NCBI RefSeq assembly: GCF_029167235.1
Contig: NZ_JARFTR010000171.1
Span: 1-64,000 of the forward strand
Source: Kamptonema sp. UHCC 0994
GTDB lineage: Bacteria > Cyanobacteriota > Cyanobacteriia > Cyanobacteriales > Microcoleaceae
Direction: 5' to 3'
Length of the DNA stretch: 64,000 nucleotides
The notes under the pieces are model-generated. The model was not told the DNA's origin. It saw only the letters and a program-made list of their open reading frames with translations, and ran no database searches. The position numbers were made by a program, and so were the translations under genes. Position 1 is the stretch's first letter; each line of letters begins with the position of its first letter. Shown in pieces: positions 15,412-24,334 of the stretch.

Positions 15412-16754
15412 CCGCAGACTTGTTGCAAAGTCGCTGTGAAATCTGGGTAGGAGATAGAGGCGGCCTCGGCGCGGTGGATAGCGGTAGAACCAGAAGCGTT
15501 CAGAGCCGCGATCGCGAGGCTCATGGCAATCCGATGATCTGTGTGACTGTCAACGTCTGTACCCGTCAAAGCCGTCCCCCCGGTGATTTCTAAACCGTCG
15601 GGTAATTCTGTAATCTTGGCTCCCATGCGATTGAGCTGGCTTGCCATCACAGCTAAGCGATCGCTTTCTTTTACGCGCAACTCCGCCGCATCCCGAATTG
15701 TTGTCGTCCCTTCGGCAAATACCGCCGCTACTGCTAAAATCGGGATTTCGTCAATCAAGCGAGGGATTAAGTCACCGGAGAGGGTGCAACCCTTCAATTG
15801 TCCGCAATTGCGGACAAAAATATCGGCGACGGGTTCCCCAGCTACTACTCGCTGATTTTGTAGCTCAATGTCGGCTCCCATCATTGCCAAAGCTTCTAAA
15901 ATGCCAGTACGGGTAGGATTAACGCCGACATTCTCAATAGTTAGCTCAGAACCAGGAACAATAGCTCCTGCTACAAGCCAGAAGGCTGCGGAACTGATGT
16001 CACCAGGGACGATTACAGCTTGACCTTGGAGTTTCGCTGGGCCCGTTACCGTGACGCTGCAAGTTTCAGGATCGACACTAACTTTAGCTCCAAAAGCTCG
16101 TAACATCCGTTCGCTATGATCCCGTGAAAGAGCGGGTTCCGTAACTGTTGTTTCTCCCTCTATCATTAAACCCGCTAGTAAAATGCAGGATTTAACTTGA
16201 GCTGAGGCGATGGGAGAATGGTAGTGAATGGGTTTTAGCTGCTGTCCGAGTACGGCCAAGGGTGCGAGAGAATTTCCTTCCCTACCCCAAATTTGAGCCC
16301 CCATTTGCAATAGGGGTTTAACAACGCGGGACATGGGGCGCGATCGCAGGGAATTATCTCCCGTAACAGTAAAAAATCGTCCGGGGTGAGAGGCTAAAAT
16401 CCCCATCATTAGCCGCATCGTCGTACCAGAGTTACCAGCATCTAATATGTCTCTCGGTTCCTGTAACTCGCCGAGTCCAAAGCCTTTGACCCGCACTAAT
16501 TCAGCATTAAGTTTAGAAATTTCGGCTCCCATCAGCGAGAAACATTTAGCCGTGCTGCGGGGGTCTTCCCCTAAAAGCAGTCCCTCTATAGTAGTTTCTC
16601 CAGAGGCGATCGCTCCCAACATCAAAGCTCGGTGAGAAATAGATTTATCCCCCGGAATTCGGATACGGCCTTGTAGCGACAGACCCGATGTAGGTGTTTG
16701 AATTATTAAAGTTTCATTTTCAGCGGTTTTCGCAGTGACTATGACTGGTGGCAT
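15408..16754 (-). CDS. aroA: 3-phosphoshikimate 1-carboxyvinyltransferase (EPSP synthase)
   Basis: The 448-residue enzyme transfers the enolpyruvyl group of PEP to shikimate-3-phosphate, the sixth step of the shikimate pathway to aromatic amino acids. Substrate-binding signatures are present: [17 protein letters not shown] near residue 34, [12 protein letters not shown] near 107, and [15 protein letters not shown] near 367. The PGDKSISHR Lys is essential in the family. The first 25 residues are an extra leader before the core. The length and motifs indicate an intact enzyme. The aroA stop codon lies in a tandem repeat shared with the end of the convergent CAAD gene. Confidence 0.96.
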   Translation of the reverse strand: MPPVIVTAKTAENETLIIQTPTSGLSLQGRIRIPGDKSISHRALMLGAIASGETTIEGLLLGEDPRSTAKCFSLMGAEISKLNAELVRVKGFGLGELQEPRDILDAGNSGTTMRLMMGILASHPGRFFTVTGDNSLRSRPMSRVVKPLLQMGAQIWGREGNSLAPLAVLGQQLKPIHYHSPIASAQVKSCILLAGLMIEGETTVTEPALSRDHSERMLRAFGAKVSVDPETCSVTVTGPAKLQGQAVIVPGDISSAAFWLVAGAIVPGSELTIENVGVNPTRTGILEALAMMGADIELQNQRVVAGEPVADIFVRNCGQLKGCTLSGDLIPRLIDEIPILAVAAVFAEGTTTIRDAAELRVKESDRLAVMASQLNRMGAKITELPDGLEITGGTALTGTDVDSHTDHRIAMSLAIAALNASGSTAIHRAEAASISYPDFTATLQQVCG

Positions 16755-16995
16755 TGAGATAAACTGGGGTGGGACTGCGTTAGCTATCCTACCGCTTTCC
16801 CAGTCATTAGTCAGTTACTATGCCAAAGGAAGAAGGAAGAAAAAAGAAGGAAAAGGCAATCACAGCAAGGGTTTCAGTAATTAAGAATATCTTAATTGTC
16901 TTGGTGGTTGCGATCGGTGCATTTTGTCAGTTATCCTTTGCCCGTTGGCGGTTCTCACTAATGACTTTCGATCGATGACTCATAATTAATGGCTA

Positions 16996-17523
16996 ATGAC
17001 TAATTATCCCCAAGAGCGCTCAAATTTTATGCTGACGCATCACCGCAAGCCTGTAAGTCTTTCCCTAGTATCTACAGATTTACCGCTATGGTCAGTTGTT
17101 GAAACCGCTGCCACACTCTATCAAAAAGACCGCGATCAATTCCACTTGCTGTTACACGAACCAGCAATTCTTGACAAGGAACCTCAAGGTTCCGCTTCTG
17201 AAGATGTCGCTACTTTGCCAGCAGTCACAAAACCCCGACTTCTGTGGTTAGAGGTTTCGCCTTACCGAGTGATTATGACAATGCAAGGCAATGGCAATTA
17301 CAGTTATCGTCACCTTTGGGAACGAGAAATGTACGGCCTGAGTCGCTATTGGCTCCAGAGCGAATCATTCATAACTCCGGGACAATTACGGCTCCGTAAT
17401 TTCACCCGCAAATTGATTTTGACAGGACGGCCTTTACCAGAACATCTACGGTTAGAATATGAGTTATGGTCGGAAAAAATACAATTGGGATACTATGTTT
17501 TAAACTTAGAAATTCATCATTGA
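16996..17523 (+). CDS. Conserved-looking cyanobacterial hypothetical protein
   Basis: A 175-residue soluble protein of unknown function. It has no signal peptide, and the C-terminal half is basic and aromatic (YSYRHLWEREMYGLSRYWLQ; LRLRNFTRKLILTGRPLPEH). Composition and length suggest a real protein. A second in-frame ATG (MLTHHRKPVSLSL) at 17029 is an alternative start. It is isolated between a repeat-rich upstream gap and a repeat-filled downstream gap. Confidence 0.65.
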   Translation: MTNYPQERSNFMLTHHRKPVSLSLVSTDLPLWSVVETAATLYQKDRDQFHLLLHEPAILDKEPQGSASEDVATLPAVTKPRLLWLEVSPYRVIMTMQGNGNYSYRHLWEREMYGLSRYWLQSESFITPGQLRLRNFTRKLILTGRPLPEHLRLEYELWSEKIQLGYYVLNLEIHH

Positions 17524-17875
17524 ATTTGGTAATTGTTGATTGTTAGTGGTTAGTGGTTAGTTGTTGGTTGTTCGTTGTTCATTGTTAATGTTAGGTATTG
17601 GTTGTCATTGCGAGCGTAGCGAAGCAATCGCAATAGGTCGATATCGCTTCGAGGTGCTAATTGCTAAGAATGATATACCCTTTCTCCAATAGACGAGGTA
17701 TGTAGTTGGGCTTTAGCCCTCCGATCGTGGTTATATAGAATATATATGGCTAGTCACTCCTATAGCTTGCGATTGCTTCACTTCGTAAGCGCTACGCGCA
17801 GGCTACGCCAACGCAATGACAACCAGCAACCAACAACTAACCACTAACAACTAACAACTAACAACTAACAATTAC
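17524..17875. repeat. Composite of short tandem repeats around an inverted-repeat element
   Basis: This 352-bp gap between convergent genes starts with ttagtggttag-like heptamers and ends with complementary ctaacaa heptamers (about 17830-17873). Between them, 17600-17824 is bounded by ggttgtcattgcg and its exact mirror cgcaatgacaacc, with inner arms containing gcgaagcaatcgcaa and gcgattgcttc. The same gcgaagcaatcgc sequence recurs near 32.7 and 36.6 kb. At 17695-17712 lies gaggtatgtagttgggct, nearly repeated at the end of the window. There is no coding capacity. Confidence 0.75.
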
Positions 17876-18346
17876 CTATTTACTACAATAAACCGCAAGT
17901 TTAGAAGTCAAGGCATCTTGATTCTTGGCAGCTTTATTAGCGGCTTGACCGGCTTTAGCTAAATCTTTCTTAGCTTTTTCGATCTGCTCTCGTCCCTCTG
18001 AGGTAGTCGAGGCATTTTTCCCAGTATCTAGAGCTTTAGCCATGTCGTTAAGTGGTTCGCTAAGTTCTCGAAATCCTTTGCTCAATCGCGTCTGAAACCC
18101 TTTAAGATTTGTTTCCGTTAAGTCTAAGGTATCTAGTTCTTTTGCCGTCTTATTGAGAGCATTAGCAAGATTTTTTGTACTTGCCACATCGCTGTTATCT
18201 TTTTTAGAATCAATCAGAGCGTTTCCTTTGTTGACCACTTGAATGAGTTTATTACATTGGACAACTTTAGTCTCATCGCAGGCAGTTAATAGCAAATAAC
18301 AAACAAATATTGCTATAATACTAGCCTGTTTGCGAAAAAACGACAT
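17876..18346 (-). CDS. Putative lipoprotein
   Basis: A 156-residue protein starting MSFFRKQASIIAIFVCYLLL and continuing into the lipobox LTAC, so the mature protein probably begins at the Cys near residue 23 and is anchored by lipid. The rest is a long helical, Lys/Ala-rich region (EQIEKAKKDLAKAGQAANKA) that could form a coiled coil, ending with a Cys (LAVYCSK). The frame continues upstream to 18538, but that part reads through noncoding sequence and a palindromic repeat. Function unknown. Confidence 0.75.
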   Translation of the reverse strand: MSFFRKQASIIAIFVCYLLLTACDETKVVQCNKLIQVVNKGNALIDSKKDNSDVASTKNLANALNKTAKELDTLDLTETNLKGFQTRLSKGFRELSEPLNDMAKALDTGKNASTTSEGREQIEKAKKDLAKAGQAANKAAKNQDALTSKLAVYCSK

Positions 18347-18425
18347 GAATTCTATCCTCAAATAATGATAAATTTTAGAGATGGTAATTCTACATGATTT
18401 GTAAAACAGACTTTTTTTTGTTACC

Positions 18426-18475
18426 GTAACGCCGCCCTCTGGGCGGTAATTGACCGCAAGCGAGGGCGGCGTTAC
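18426..18475. repeat. GC-rich palindromic repeat
   Basis: The outer arms are gtaacgccgcc and ggcggcgttac, with a second inner pairing (cctctgggcggt / accgcaagcgagg, imperfect). It belongs to the family found at 1, 24.4, 41.2, 47.0, 53.1 and 55.5 kb. Here it lies between divergent genes. Confidence 0.88.
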
Positions 18476-18518
18476 GTAAGTTATCTGTCTTCTACTTATA
18501 TAAGTTGAATTAGAAACT

Positions 18519-19274
18519 ATGGTCAAAAGCAGCAACAATATAGAGAATAGCAGAATTTTGGCGTATCTAACTGTGCTCCTCCCTATTTCCTTCGGCGTGG
18601 TTGCTACTTTAGAATCCTGGCGTTTCTTGCTAGCGATCGCAGTTATGGGGGGATTTGGCTGGGCCTGGAAACGCTATCAGCGACAACAGCAGCATAAACT
18701 AGCTCATTTGGATGCAGTCTTTTATCAGTTAATTCAAGAAAATAAAGGGCGAGTTACTGTTTTGGATTTGGCTATGAATGCTAAGTTTTCAGGTACACAA
18801 GTTCAGCAATATTTAGATGAACGGGCTAAAGAATTTGCGGCTGAATTTGAAATTACTGAGCAAGGCGGAATAATATATTATTTTCAAACTGCCCAATCTC
18901 TTAATAAAAGTGAAGAGTATGATTTTGTAGGTGATTTACATCTTACAGTAGATCCACCGTTGCAGGATGCTATGAATCTTTCAGATCGGGCTATTATCAA
19001 AGATTTGTCTATAACTCCTGTGGAAGTTAGGAATCAGCAGGAAGAGAAGCGTAAAAGTCCCGAATTGTTCCCACTTTCCCAAGGTAAAGAGGTTGAAAAA
19101 TCAAAACTTTTGCTGACTCAGGTGGAACTTGCTAATCGGTTAAATGTTCATCCTACTACTGTTAGCAAGTGGAAGGTTAAGACTGAGTTCTCAGAATGGA
19201 GTTATCAGAAAGATCCAGAGGCAATCGCATGGCAATATTGTAGGGAAAACAAGCGTTTTTTTCCCAAGAGTTAA
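18519..19274 (+). CDS. Membrane-anchored protein with C-terminal helix-turn-helix
   Basis: The 251-residue protein begins with two hydrophobic segments (ILAYLTVLLPISFGVVA, FLLAIAVMGGFGWAW). A winged-helix-like region follows (about 65-125; GRVTVLDLAMNAKFSGTQVQ), then a linker, and a C-terminal helix-turn-helix (LTQVELANRLNVHPTTVSKW). A DNA-binding domain tethered to the membrane is suggested. It is 78 bp upstream of a DNA methyltransferase gene in the same direction and may control or accompany it. No family name was recognised. Confidence 0.7.
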   Translation: MVKSSNNIENSRILAYLTVLLPISFGVVATLESWRFLLAIAVMGGFGWAWKRYQRQQQHKLAHLDAVFYQLIQENKGRVTVLDLAMNAKFSGTQVQQYLDERAKEFAAEFEITEQGGIIYYFQTAQSLNKSEEYDFVGDLHLTVDPPLQDAMNLSDRAIIKDLSITPVEVRNQQEEKRKSPELFPLSQGKEVEKSKLLLTQVELANRLNVHPTTVSKWKVKTEFSEWSYQKDPEAIAWQYCRENKRFFPKS

Positions 19275-19352
19275 TTGATTTGACCAAAACCTAACATTAG
19301 GTTATTTTGGGTTAATTATAACATTTCTCAAATCAACTCAAGATTAAGCAAA

Positions 19353-20453
19353 ATGCAACAGTATCAGAACAAACAAAATATACTCCTAGATAAAATTTTT
19401 CTAGGGAATTGTATTGAACTACTGAGAAGCTTGCCAGATGAATGTGTTGACTTGGTTGTATCCTCGCCCCCCTACAATTTAGGGAAGGAATACGAGGCAA
19501 GGCAAGCTCTGGAAATTTATTTGGACGATCAGAGAGTTGTGCTCCGAGAATGTAGTCGTGTTCTTAAAAAATCCGGTTCGCTTTTCTGGCAAATCGGTGC
19601 TTTTTCTGAGCGAGGAATGCTAATTCCACTTGATATTCGTTTCTTTCCCATTTTAGAATCTTGCGGGTTAATTCCTCGGAATAGAATTATCTGGGCGAGA
19701 CAGCATGGACTTCACGCTCAAAAAAAATTTTCTTGCCGCCATGAAACTATACTTTGGTTCACAAAATCTGACACCTATACATTTAACTTAGATGCGATCA
19801 GAGTGCCGCAAAAGTATCAAAATAAAAAGCATTTCCGAGGCGATCGCAAAGGTCAACTCTCCTGCAATCCTGATGGAAAAAACCCCGGCGATATCTGGAT
19901 GTTCCGAAATGTGAAACATAACCATGAGGAACAAACAATACATCCTTGTCAATTTCCAGAAGACTTGATAGCTCGAATTGTTTTAGTTACAACTCTAAAA
20001 GGTGAAGTCGTTCTCGATCCTTATATAGGATCGGGTACTGTAGCAGTTGTAGCTAGAAACCACGAACGTCATTTTTTAGGAGCCGAAGCTGATGAAAAAT
20101 ATCATCAAATTGCTCTACGGCGTTTAAGTGGAGAACCAGATGATAACGGTTATTTTCCCAATTTAAAAACTCTTCGTAATTACGTGGAAAAGACAGGTAA
20201 ACCAATTGATAAATTTCGTTTTGATGTACAAGTAGGTGAAAAAGCAACAGAACGCAGTAAGGCTAAGATATACCCGGAAGAATATCATTTACAAGAGATG
20301 GAAGAGCGTTTACTTTATGAAGAATCGGCTTTTGCTGCTGATATTCGTGGCAAAGATAGACCTGTAGATTCCAAACTAAATGGAAATGGTAAGAAAACAA
20401 ATAATTCACCTCAACAAATAACAGAGTATATCCAACTAGAATTGTGGAGCTAA
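19353..20453 (+). CDS. Site-specific DNA methyltransferase (beta-type, N4-cytosine or N6-adenine)
   Basis: The 366-residue protein has methyltransferase motif IV (VVSSPPYNLGKEYE) near residue 37 and motif I (VVLDPYIGSGTVAVVA) near residue 228, with the target-recognition region between. This order is the beta arrangement of amino-methyltransferases. The SPPY form of motif IV is commonest among N4-cytosine enzymes, but N6-adenine activity is not excluded. A C-terminal extension of about 100 residues is helical and charged. No restriction endonuclease gene is adjacent, so it appears solitary. A neighbouring membrane helix-turn-helix gene is the only likely partner. Recognition sequence cannot be read from the protein. 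Confidence 0.88.
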   Translation: MQQYQNKQNILLDKIFLGNCIELLRSLPDECVDLVVSSPPYNLGKEYEARQALEIYLDDQRVVLRECSRVLKKSGSLFWQIGAFSERGMLIPLDIRFFPILESCGLIPRNRIIWARQHGLHAQKKFSCRHETILWFTKSDTYTFNLDAIRVPQKYQNKKHFRGDRKGQLSCNPDGKNPGDIWMFRNVKHNHEEQTIHPCQFPEDLIARIVLVTTLKGEVVLDPYIGSGTVAVVARNHERHFLGAEADEKYHQIALRRLSGEPDDNGYFPNLKTLRNYVEKTGKPIDKFRFDVQVGEKATERSKAKIYPEEYHLQEMEERLLYEESAFAADIRGKDRPVDSKLNGNGKKTNNSPQQITEYIQLELWS

Positions 20454-20464
20454 TCTGTGATATT

Positions 20465-20719
20465 TTAGAGGATATGAAGCCGACATTGACTGTGAGAAAA
20501 TCGCCCAGCAATTATTTGACATTGCCGTTCTTCCTGGGTTAATATTGTTCTTGAGGTTTGAGCATTGTATACAGTCCATAAAGCATAGTGAGAAAACTGA
20601 ACTTCGATAATTGCACCTGCTTTACCAAAGTCAATATCTTTTCCCAGAAATCGATATCCATTCAGCGGTACAATAGTTACTGATAACAGTATTAGCCCCG
20701 TTAAAATCCGTAAATTCAA
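20465..20719 (-). CDS. Possible small exported protein
   Basis: An 84-residue frame begins with a hydrophobic segment (MNLRILTGLILLSVTIVP) that could be a signal peptide, then a short polar region ending QCRLHIL. It fills the gap between the methyltransferase and the ABM-domain gene without overlapping either. No family was recognised and no ribosome-binding site is obvious, so coding status is uncertain. Confidence 0.3.
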   Translation of the reverse strand: MNLRILTGLILLSVTIVPLNGYRFLGKDIDFGKAGAIIEVQFSHYALWTVYNAQTSRTILTQEERQCQIIAGRFSHSQCRLHIL

Positions 20720-20746
20720 TAAAAATAGCTAATTCTCCTTTCTTCT

Positions 20747-21046
20747 ATGTCAAAACAAACCCTCCGAGTAGTCGCTCGCCTAGTCGCACTTCCCGACAAA
20801 GTAGAAGAACTTAAAACCCTTCTACTCAGCATCATCGAACCCACCCGTAAAGAACAAGGCTGCATCATATACGAACTCTTACAAAATACCACTAATCCCA
20901 CAGATTTTACCTTTGTTGAAGAGTGGGAAAGCGATGCTTTACTTGACGCACATCTCGCCTCTACACATATCCAAGCAGCATTACCTAAATTAGAAGGTAT
21001 AGCAGCCGCACCTCCAGATATTCGTCGTTATCAATTGCTGATGTAA
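20747..21046 (+). CDS. Antibiotic-biosynthesis-monooxygenase (ABM) domain protein, putative quinol monooxygenase
   Basis: The 99-residue protein is a single ferredoxin-like ABM domain: RVVARLVALPDKVEELKTLL, then EQGCIIYELLQNTTNP, FTFVEEWESDALLDAHLAST and HIQAALPKLEG. The closest characterised relatives (YgiN type) are small cofactor-free quinol or anthrone monooxygenases that work as dimers. Members of the family also serve as haem-degrading or redox-stress proteins, so substrate is unknown. It is convergent with the gas-vesicle cluster, 23 bp from the gvpK stop, and not part of it. Confidence 0.88.
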   Translation: MSKQTLRVVARLVALPDKVEELKTLLLSIIEPTRKEQGCIIYELLQNTTNPTDFTFVEEWESDALLDAHLASTHIQAALPKLEGIAAAPPDIRRYQLLM

Positions 21047-21069
21047 GCTATTAATTAATAGTTAGTTAT

Positions 21070-21507
21070 TTAAACTGGTTTAGAAGTCAAAACTAACCGC
21101 AACTTAGCATGAACTAAATTCAATTTAGCTAAACCTAAATCTACACTTCCTTCTACCACAACTCCCGTATTCAGCAGTCTATCTAATAATTCTAAAACTG
21201 ACGGATTACTAGAAGTTTCTCCCGGATAATACCCGCCAGACTTTGGTAGTAAAGTCCCAATTTCTGATAAATCCAAATTTAAGTCAGCAGGATCGATTTC
21301 AAATATCTCACACATTTGTAAAACTTGCGCTTCCAACTGCTTCAAACTCTCAGCCGCACGATCTAATTCTGCATCACTTAAAATGCCAGCTTCCATGCGG
21401 CGAATTACTTGCGCTTCCATCAATTGACGGATGAGTTCAACTACCGTTAGTAACAGCGGTGCTAAACCAGAATCTTTGCTAGATTTTTCAGAATTGGGGA
21501 CAAGCAT
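21070..21507 (-). CDS. gvpK: Gas vesicle protein K
   Basis: The 145-residue product matches GvpK, a minor protein required for gas-vesicle assembly. Family-typical stretches include LLLTVVELIRQLMEAQVIRR, ILSDAELDRAAESL, EIDPADLNLDL and LDRLLNTGVVVEGSVDLG. The ATG at 21507 (MLVPNSEKSSKDSG) is chosen; the upstream extension to 21555 reads through an attagcaatt repeat. GvpK is last in the gvpA-C-N-J-K order here, and its stop faces the convergent ABM gene. Confidence 0.95.
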   Translation of the reverse strand: MLVPNSEKSSKDSGLAPLLLTVVELIRQLMEAQVIRRMEAGILSDAELDRAAESLKQLEAQVLQMCEIFEIDPADLNLDLSEIGTLLPKSGGYYPGETSSNPSVLELLDRLLNTGVVVEGSVDLGLAKLNLVHAKLRLVLTSKPV

Positions 21508-21540
21508 ATAGGAGATAGGAAGGATAAGTAAGATCGCGAA

Positions 21541-21574
21541 GTTAGCAATTAGCAATTAGCAATTAGCCATTAAT
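21541..21574. repeat. Short tandem repeat between gvpJ and gvpK
   Basis: Three to four copies of the heptamer ttagcaa are followed by a degenerate copy, in the 70-bp gvpJ-gvpK gap. The repeat would lie in the polycistronic transcript just before the gvpK start. Confidence 0.75.
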
Positions 21575-21577
21575 TTA

Positions 21578-21970
21578 TTATTCTTTTATTTGTAACTCAG
21601 CATTCACTGATTCAGCTATTGGCGGCTGACTGGCAACTAGGGATTTCAGCGATCGCATTTCTGCCTCTAACCTCTTCACTTGTTCTAATAACATTTGATT
21701 GGATTCCGTCAAAGTCCGCGCCTGACTGCTCAAATAAGGGTCAGTTTCCCACCAATTAATTCCCATTTCCTTAGCTTTATCCACTGAAGCAACCAACAAG
21801 CGAATGCGGATACTTAGTAACTCCGTTGAACCAACAGAAATCGAAATATCTCCGGCAATTACAATTCCTTTATCCAAAACTCTTTCTAGCACATCTGCCA
21901 AGGTAGAACCTGCCGTTGAAGTAGGCATACTTCGATTTGCAGCACTAGGAGGGCGTATTGATTGCGTCAT
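21578..21970 (-). CDS. gvpJ: Gas vesicle protein J
   Basis: This 130-residue protein has a GvpA-like core (LADVLERVLDKGIVIAGDIS, then SIRIRLLVASVDKAKEMGIN) flanked by a short N-terminal leader and a longer, helical C-terminus with a coiled-coil tendency (LTESNQMLLEQVKRLEAEMR). GvpJ is a minor shell-like protein needed early in vesicle formation. It starts 5 bp after the gvpN stop, so the two are co-translated. Confidence 0.95.
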   Translation of the reverse strand: MTQSIRPPSAANRSMPTSTAGSTLADVLERVLDKGIVIAGDISISVGSTELLSIRIRLLVASVDKAKEMGINWWETDPYLSSQARTLTESNQMLLEQVKRLEAEMRSLKSLVASQPPIAESVNAELQIKE

Positions 21971-21975
21971 TACTA

Positions 21976-23199
21976 TTAATTATCTCCCTGAGTTACGAAT
22001 AAACGGTTTTGCTGCTGTTTTAAAACACCTTTTTTAATTAGCGATCGCAGCGCGTCAATAGTCTGTACTCGATTAATACCTAAAGCCGCTTCAATCTCGC
22101 CAACCCTTGCGCCGCGAGAATTTTGCAAATAAGTGTAAACTTCCTCTTCGCAAAGCGCTTGAGCACGATTCATTAATTCCTGCGTCAATTCCTGAGTCTG
22201 AGTAACGGCGACTGATTCATCTATTGTATCTAAATTTTGGCTTGTGGTGTTGACATCTTGGTTCCGATCTTCTAGCAATAACCCGTTAGATTGCCATTCT
22301 TCCAAAACAGGCCAATCTGCCGAAAGTTCTCTATACAATTCTCCTAGAATAGTTGTAGCAATTTTTAATGGTTTACCGCAGCGAGATAAAAGCACATCTC
22401 CACAAATCTCTCGAAAATCTACACTTTCTGCTGTGGCTGCAATTCCATGTTCCTGACAAATTTTAGCAATGATTAAAGCGGGGCGCATACCTGAAGCTTT
22501 CTCAGTGCCGATTCGATGGCGAAACTCTCTTGCTAACTGTACAATTCTGCGAGCATATTCTTCATTTATCCCCAGCTTCTGCACTATTATTTCCTGCTGA
22601 GTTTCCTCATCTGGATCTGGCATATTCATCGTTACCAACCGATCCATTAAGGCATCTTGGGTATCGTGAACTCCAGAATATTCTTCTGAGTTGGAAGTGA
22701 AAATTGCTCGAAATTCTGGGTGTACCTTAATATATTCTGACTTGTTACCGTTAGGTGGCAGCACTAACAGTTTCTCTTCCAAAGCTGAAAGCAATACATT
22801 GTTAACTTCTGGACGAGAACGATTGAACTCGTCATAAACTAAAGTAAAGCCTTCGCGACAAGCCAAAGTTAATCTTGAATCAACCCAGTTTTGCCGCAAT
22901 TCATCTTCTAATTTAATGACGCTGTGGATGTAATTATCGACTACTTTTTTGCGCGTGTAACCTGAGTGATTGCCAATTAAATCGGTACTTTTGAGTTGGT
23001 CATCGCCGAACATCAGCACTGTTGGACGTGCTAATAAATCTGCTAAATGCAGTGCCAAAGTTGTTTTTCCCGTACCCGCAGCGCCGCGCAAATGTACGCC
23101 AAAGCCTGATTTTAGATACCTCAGAGCCCTGAGTGCCATTTCTTCGGTGGCGTGGGTATTAACAAATCCTTTAGGGCGCGCTCTGAGCACTGTAGTCAT
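21976..23199 (-). CDS. gvpN: Gas vesicle protein N, AAA+ ATPase with C-terminal winged-helix-like tail
   Basis: The 407-residue protein is a MoxR-type AAA+ ATPase, GvpN, which promotes vesicle assembly. Walker A is [15 protein letters not shown] (near residue 40), Walker [15 protein letters not shown] (near 120), sensor 1 [14 protein letters not shown]. The last 60 residues ([20 protein letters not shown], then [15 protein letters not shown]) form a winged-helix-like domain nearly the same as the C-terminus of GvpC in this cluster. Typical GvpN proteins are about 340-380 residues, so this tail is an addition. It follows gvpC and precedes gvpJ. Confidence 0.95.
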   Translation of the reverse strand: MTTVLRARPKGFVNTHATEEMALRALRYLKSGFGVHLRGAAGTGKTTLALHLADLLARPTVLMFGDDQLKSTDLIGNHSGYTRKKVVDNYIHSVIKLEDELRQNWVDSRLTLACREGFTLVYDEFNRSRPEVNNVLLSALEEKLLVLPPNGNKSEYIKVHPEFRAIFTSNSEEYSGVHDTQDALMDRLVTMNMPDPDEETQQEIIVQKLGINEEYARRIVQLAREFRHRIGTEKASGMRPALIIAKICQEHGIAATAESVDFREICGDVLLSRCGKPLKIATTILGELYRELSADWPVLEEWQSNGLLLEDRNQDVNTTSQNLDTIDESVAVTQTQELTQELMNRAQALCEEEVYTYLQNSRGARVGEIEAALGINRVQTIDALRSLIKKGVLKQQQNRLFVTQGDN

Positions 23200-23227
23200 A
23201 GCAATTTAGTTTTGAGTTTTATGATGG

Positions 23228-23278
23228 CTGTTAACGGTTAACGGTTAACGGTTAACGGTTAACGGTTAACGGCTAACT
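23228..23278. repeat. Heptamer array between gvpC and gvpN
   Basis: About seven tandem copies of ggttaac fill the gvpC-gvpN intergenic gap and end next to the gvpC stop codon. They would be transcribed as part of the operon. Confidence 0.9.
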
Positions 23279-24334
23279 TTAGCGTGTGATAGTAACGGGA
23301 ACTTTAACTGCATCTACACTCAAGTAAAGGCGATCGCGCTGGACAATTGAACCTTTTTGCAGGAGCGATCGCAGTGCATCCACAGTTTGGACGCGACTTA
23401 GCCCCGTTGCTGCCTCAATTTCCGTTAGCCGTGCCCCCTTACCCTGACGAATGTAGTTATAAACCTGTTGCTCTTGTAGTACCGTCATATTTGGCTTTAC
23501 AGCTTCCACAGGCTGAGCTTTAACATTTGTATCTAACTTGATTTGAGCTTCAGCAGCGACAGGTTTAGAGACTACCTTACTGCCTTGATGGTGCTGTTGA
23601 TGGGACTTGGATATCATCTTACTATGTTCGCCCCAAACCTCAAATTGCAGATTTTGGCGATATAAATGCAATTGAGCTTGAAAACGAGCGTGGCGATCGC
23701 GTATTTGTTGAGCCTCTACCAAACGCTGAGCTCTCGATTCCTGAAAAGATTGATGTAACTGTCGTCTCCTGGCTTCACCCATCAATTCCAACTCTTGCAA
23801 ATAGCTTTGAATATCCGATCGCAAAGCTTCCATCCAGACAGTTAATTGGCGATTTAATTGCGCTTGAGTTTGAATTCGCTGCAAGTAACTTGCCGTTAAA
23901 AGTTCTTGCGTCTGGTTTTTGAGCACTTCGATCCGATTTTGGCGTTGTTGGCGCAAATCAGCCAGAGTTGCACTCAGATTTACGTGAAATTCGCGCAACT
24001 CTTTAAGTGTCGCCGTTGCCAGTTTTTCTCTATCTGTTGTAATCTCCGCCAAAAACTGAGCTGTTTGCAACGAAAGCGATCGCGCAAATTCATCAAGTTT
24101 TTCAGCCAACAACTCAGCTTGAATGCGGCGGTTAGAGCTTGTCGCCGTCAAAAATCGCTGCGTCTGCTGCTGCAAATTTATATATGCCTGCTGTCTCCAA
24201 TTGCGATCGTGCAATCCTTGAGTCAGACGTACTTCTTGTAGCGAAGCAATAGTAGATCGCACCTCTTGCTGGCGCGATCGCACCTCTTGCTGGCGCTCTT
24301 CCCTTTGCGATCGCCACTCATCTAAAAGAGCCAT
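23279..24334 (-). CDS. gvpC: Gas vesicle protein C with C-terminal winged-helix-like tail
   Basis: GvpC is the outer protein that strengthens the gas-vesicle wall. The 351-residue product opens with the usual MALLDEWRSQREERQQEV leader and continues with about four to five imperfect 33-residue helical repeats beginning near QTQRFLTATSSNRRIQAELL and QTAQFLAEITTDREKL. A Gln/Ser-rich linker (KSHQQHHQGSKVV) leads to a final 60-residue domain (VYNYIRQGKGARLTEIEAAT, RVQTVDALRSLLQKG) that matches the GvpN tail. That domain is not part of the canonical wall-binding repeats. It lies 400 bp downstream of gvpA, separated by a palindromic element. Confidence 0.93.
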   Translation of the reverse strand: MALLDEWRSQREERQQEVRSRQQEVRSTIASLQEVRLTQGLHDRNWRQQAYINLQQQTQRFLTATSSNRRIQAELLAEKLDEFARSLSLQTAQFLAEITTDREKLATATLKELREFHVNLSATLADLRQQRQNRIEVLKNQTQELLTASYLQRIQTQAQLNRQLTVWMEALRSDIQSYLQELELMGEARRRQLHQSFQESRAQRLVEAQQIRDRHARFQAQLHLYRQNLQFEVWGEHSKMISKSHQQHHQGSKVVSKPVAAEAQIKLDTNVKAQPVEAVKPNMTVLQEQQVYNYIRQGKGARLTEIEAATGLSRVQTVDALRSLLQKGSIVQRDRLYLSVDAVKVPVTITR

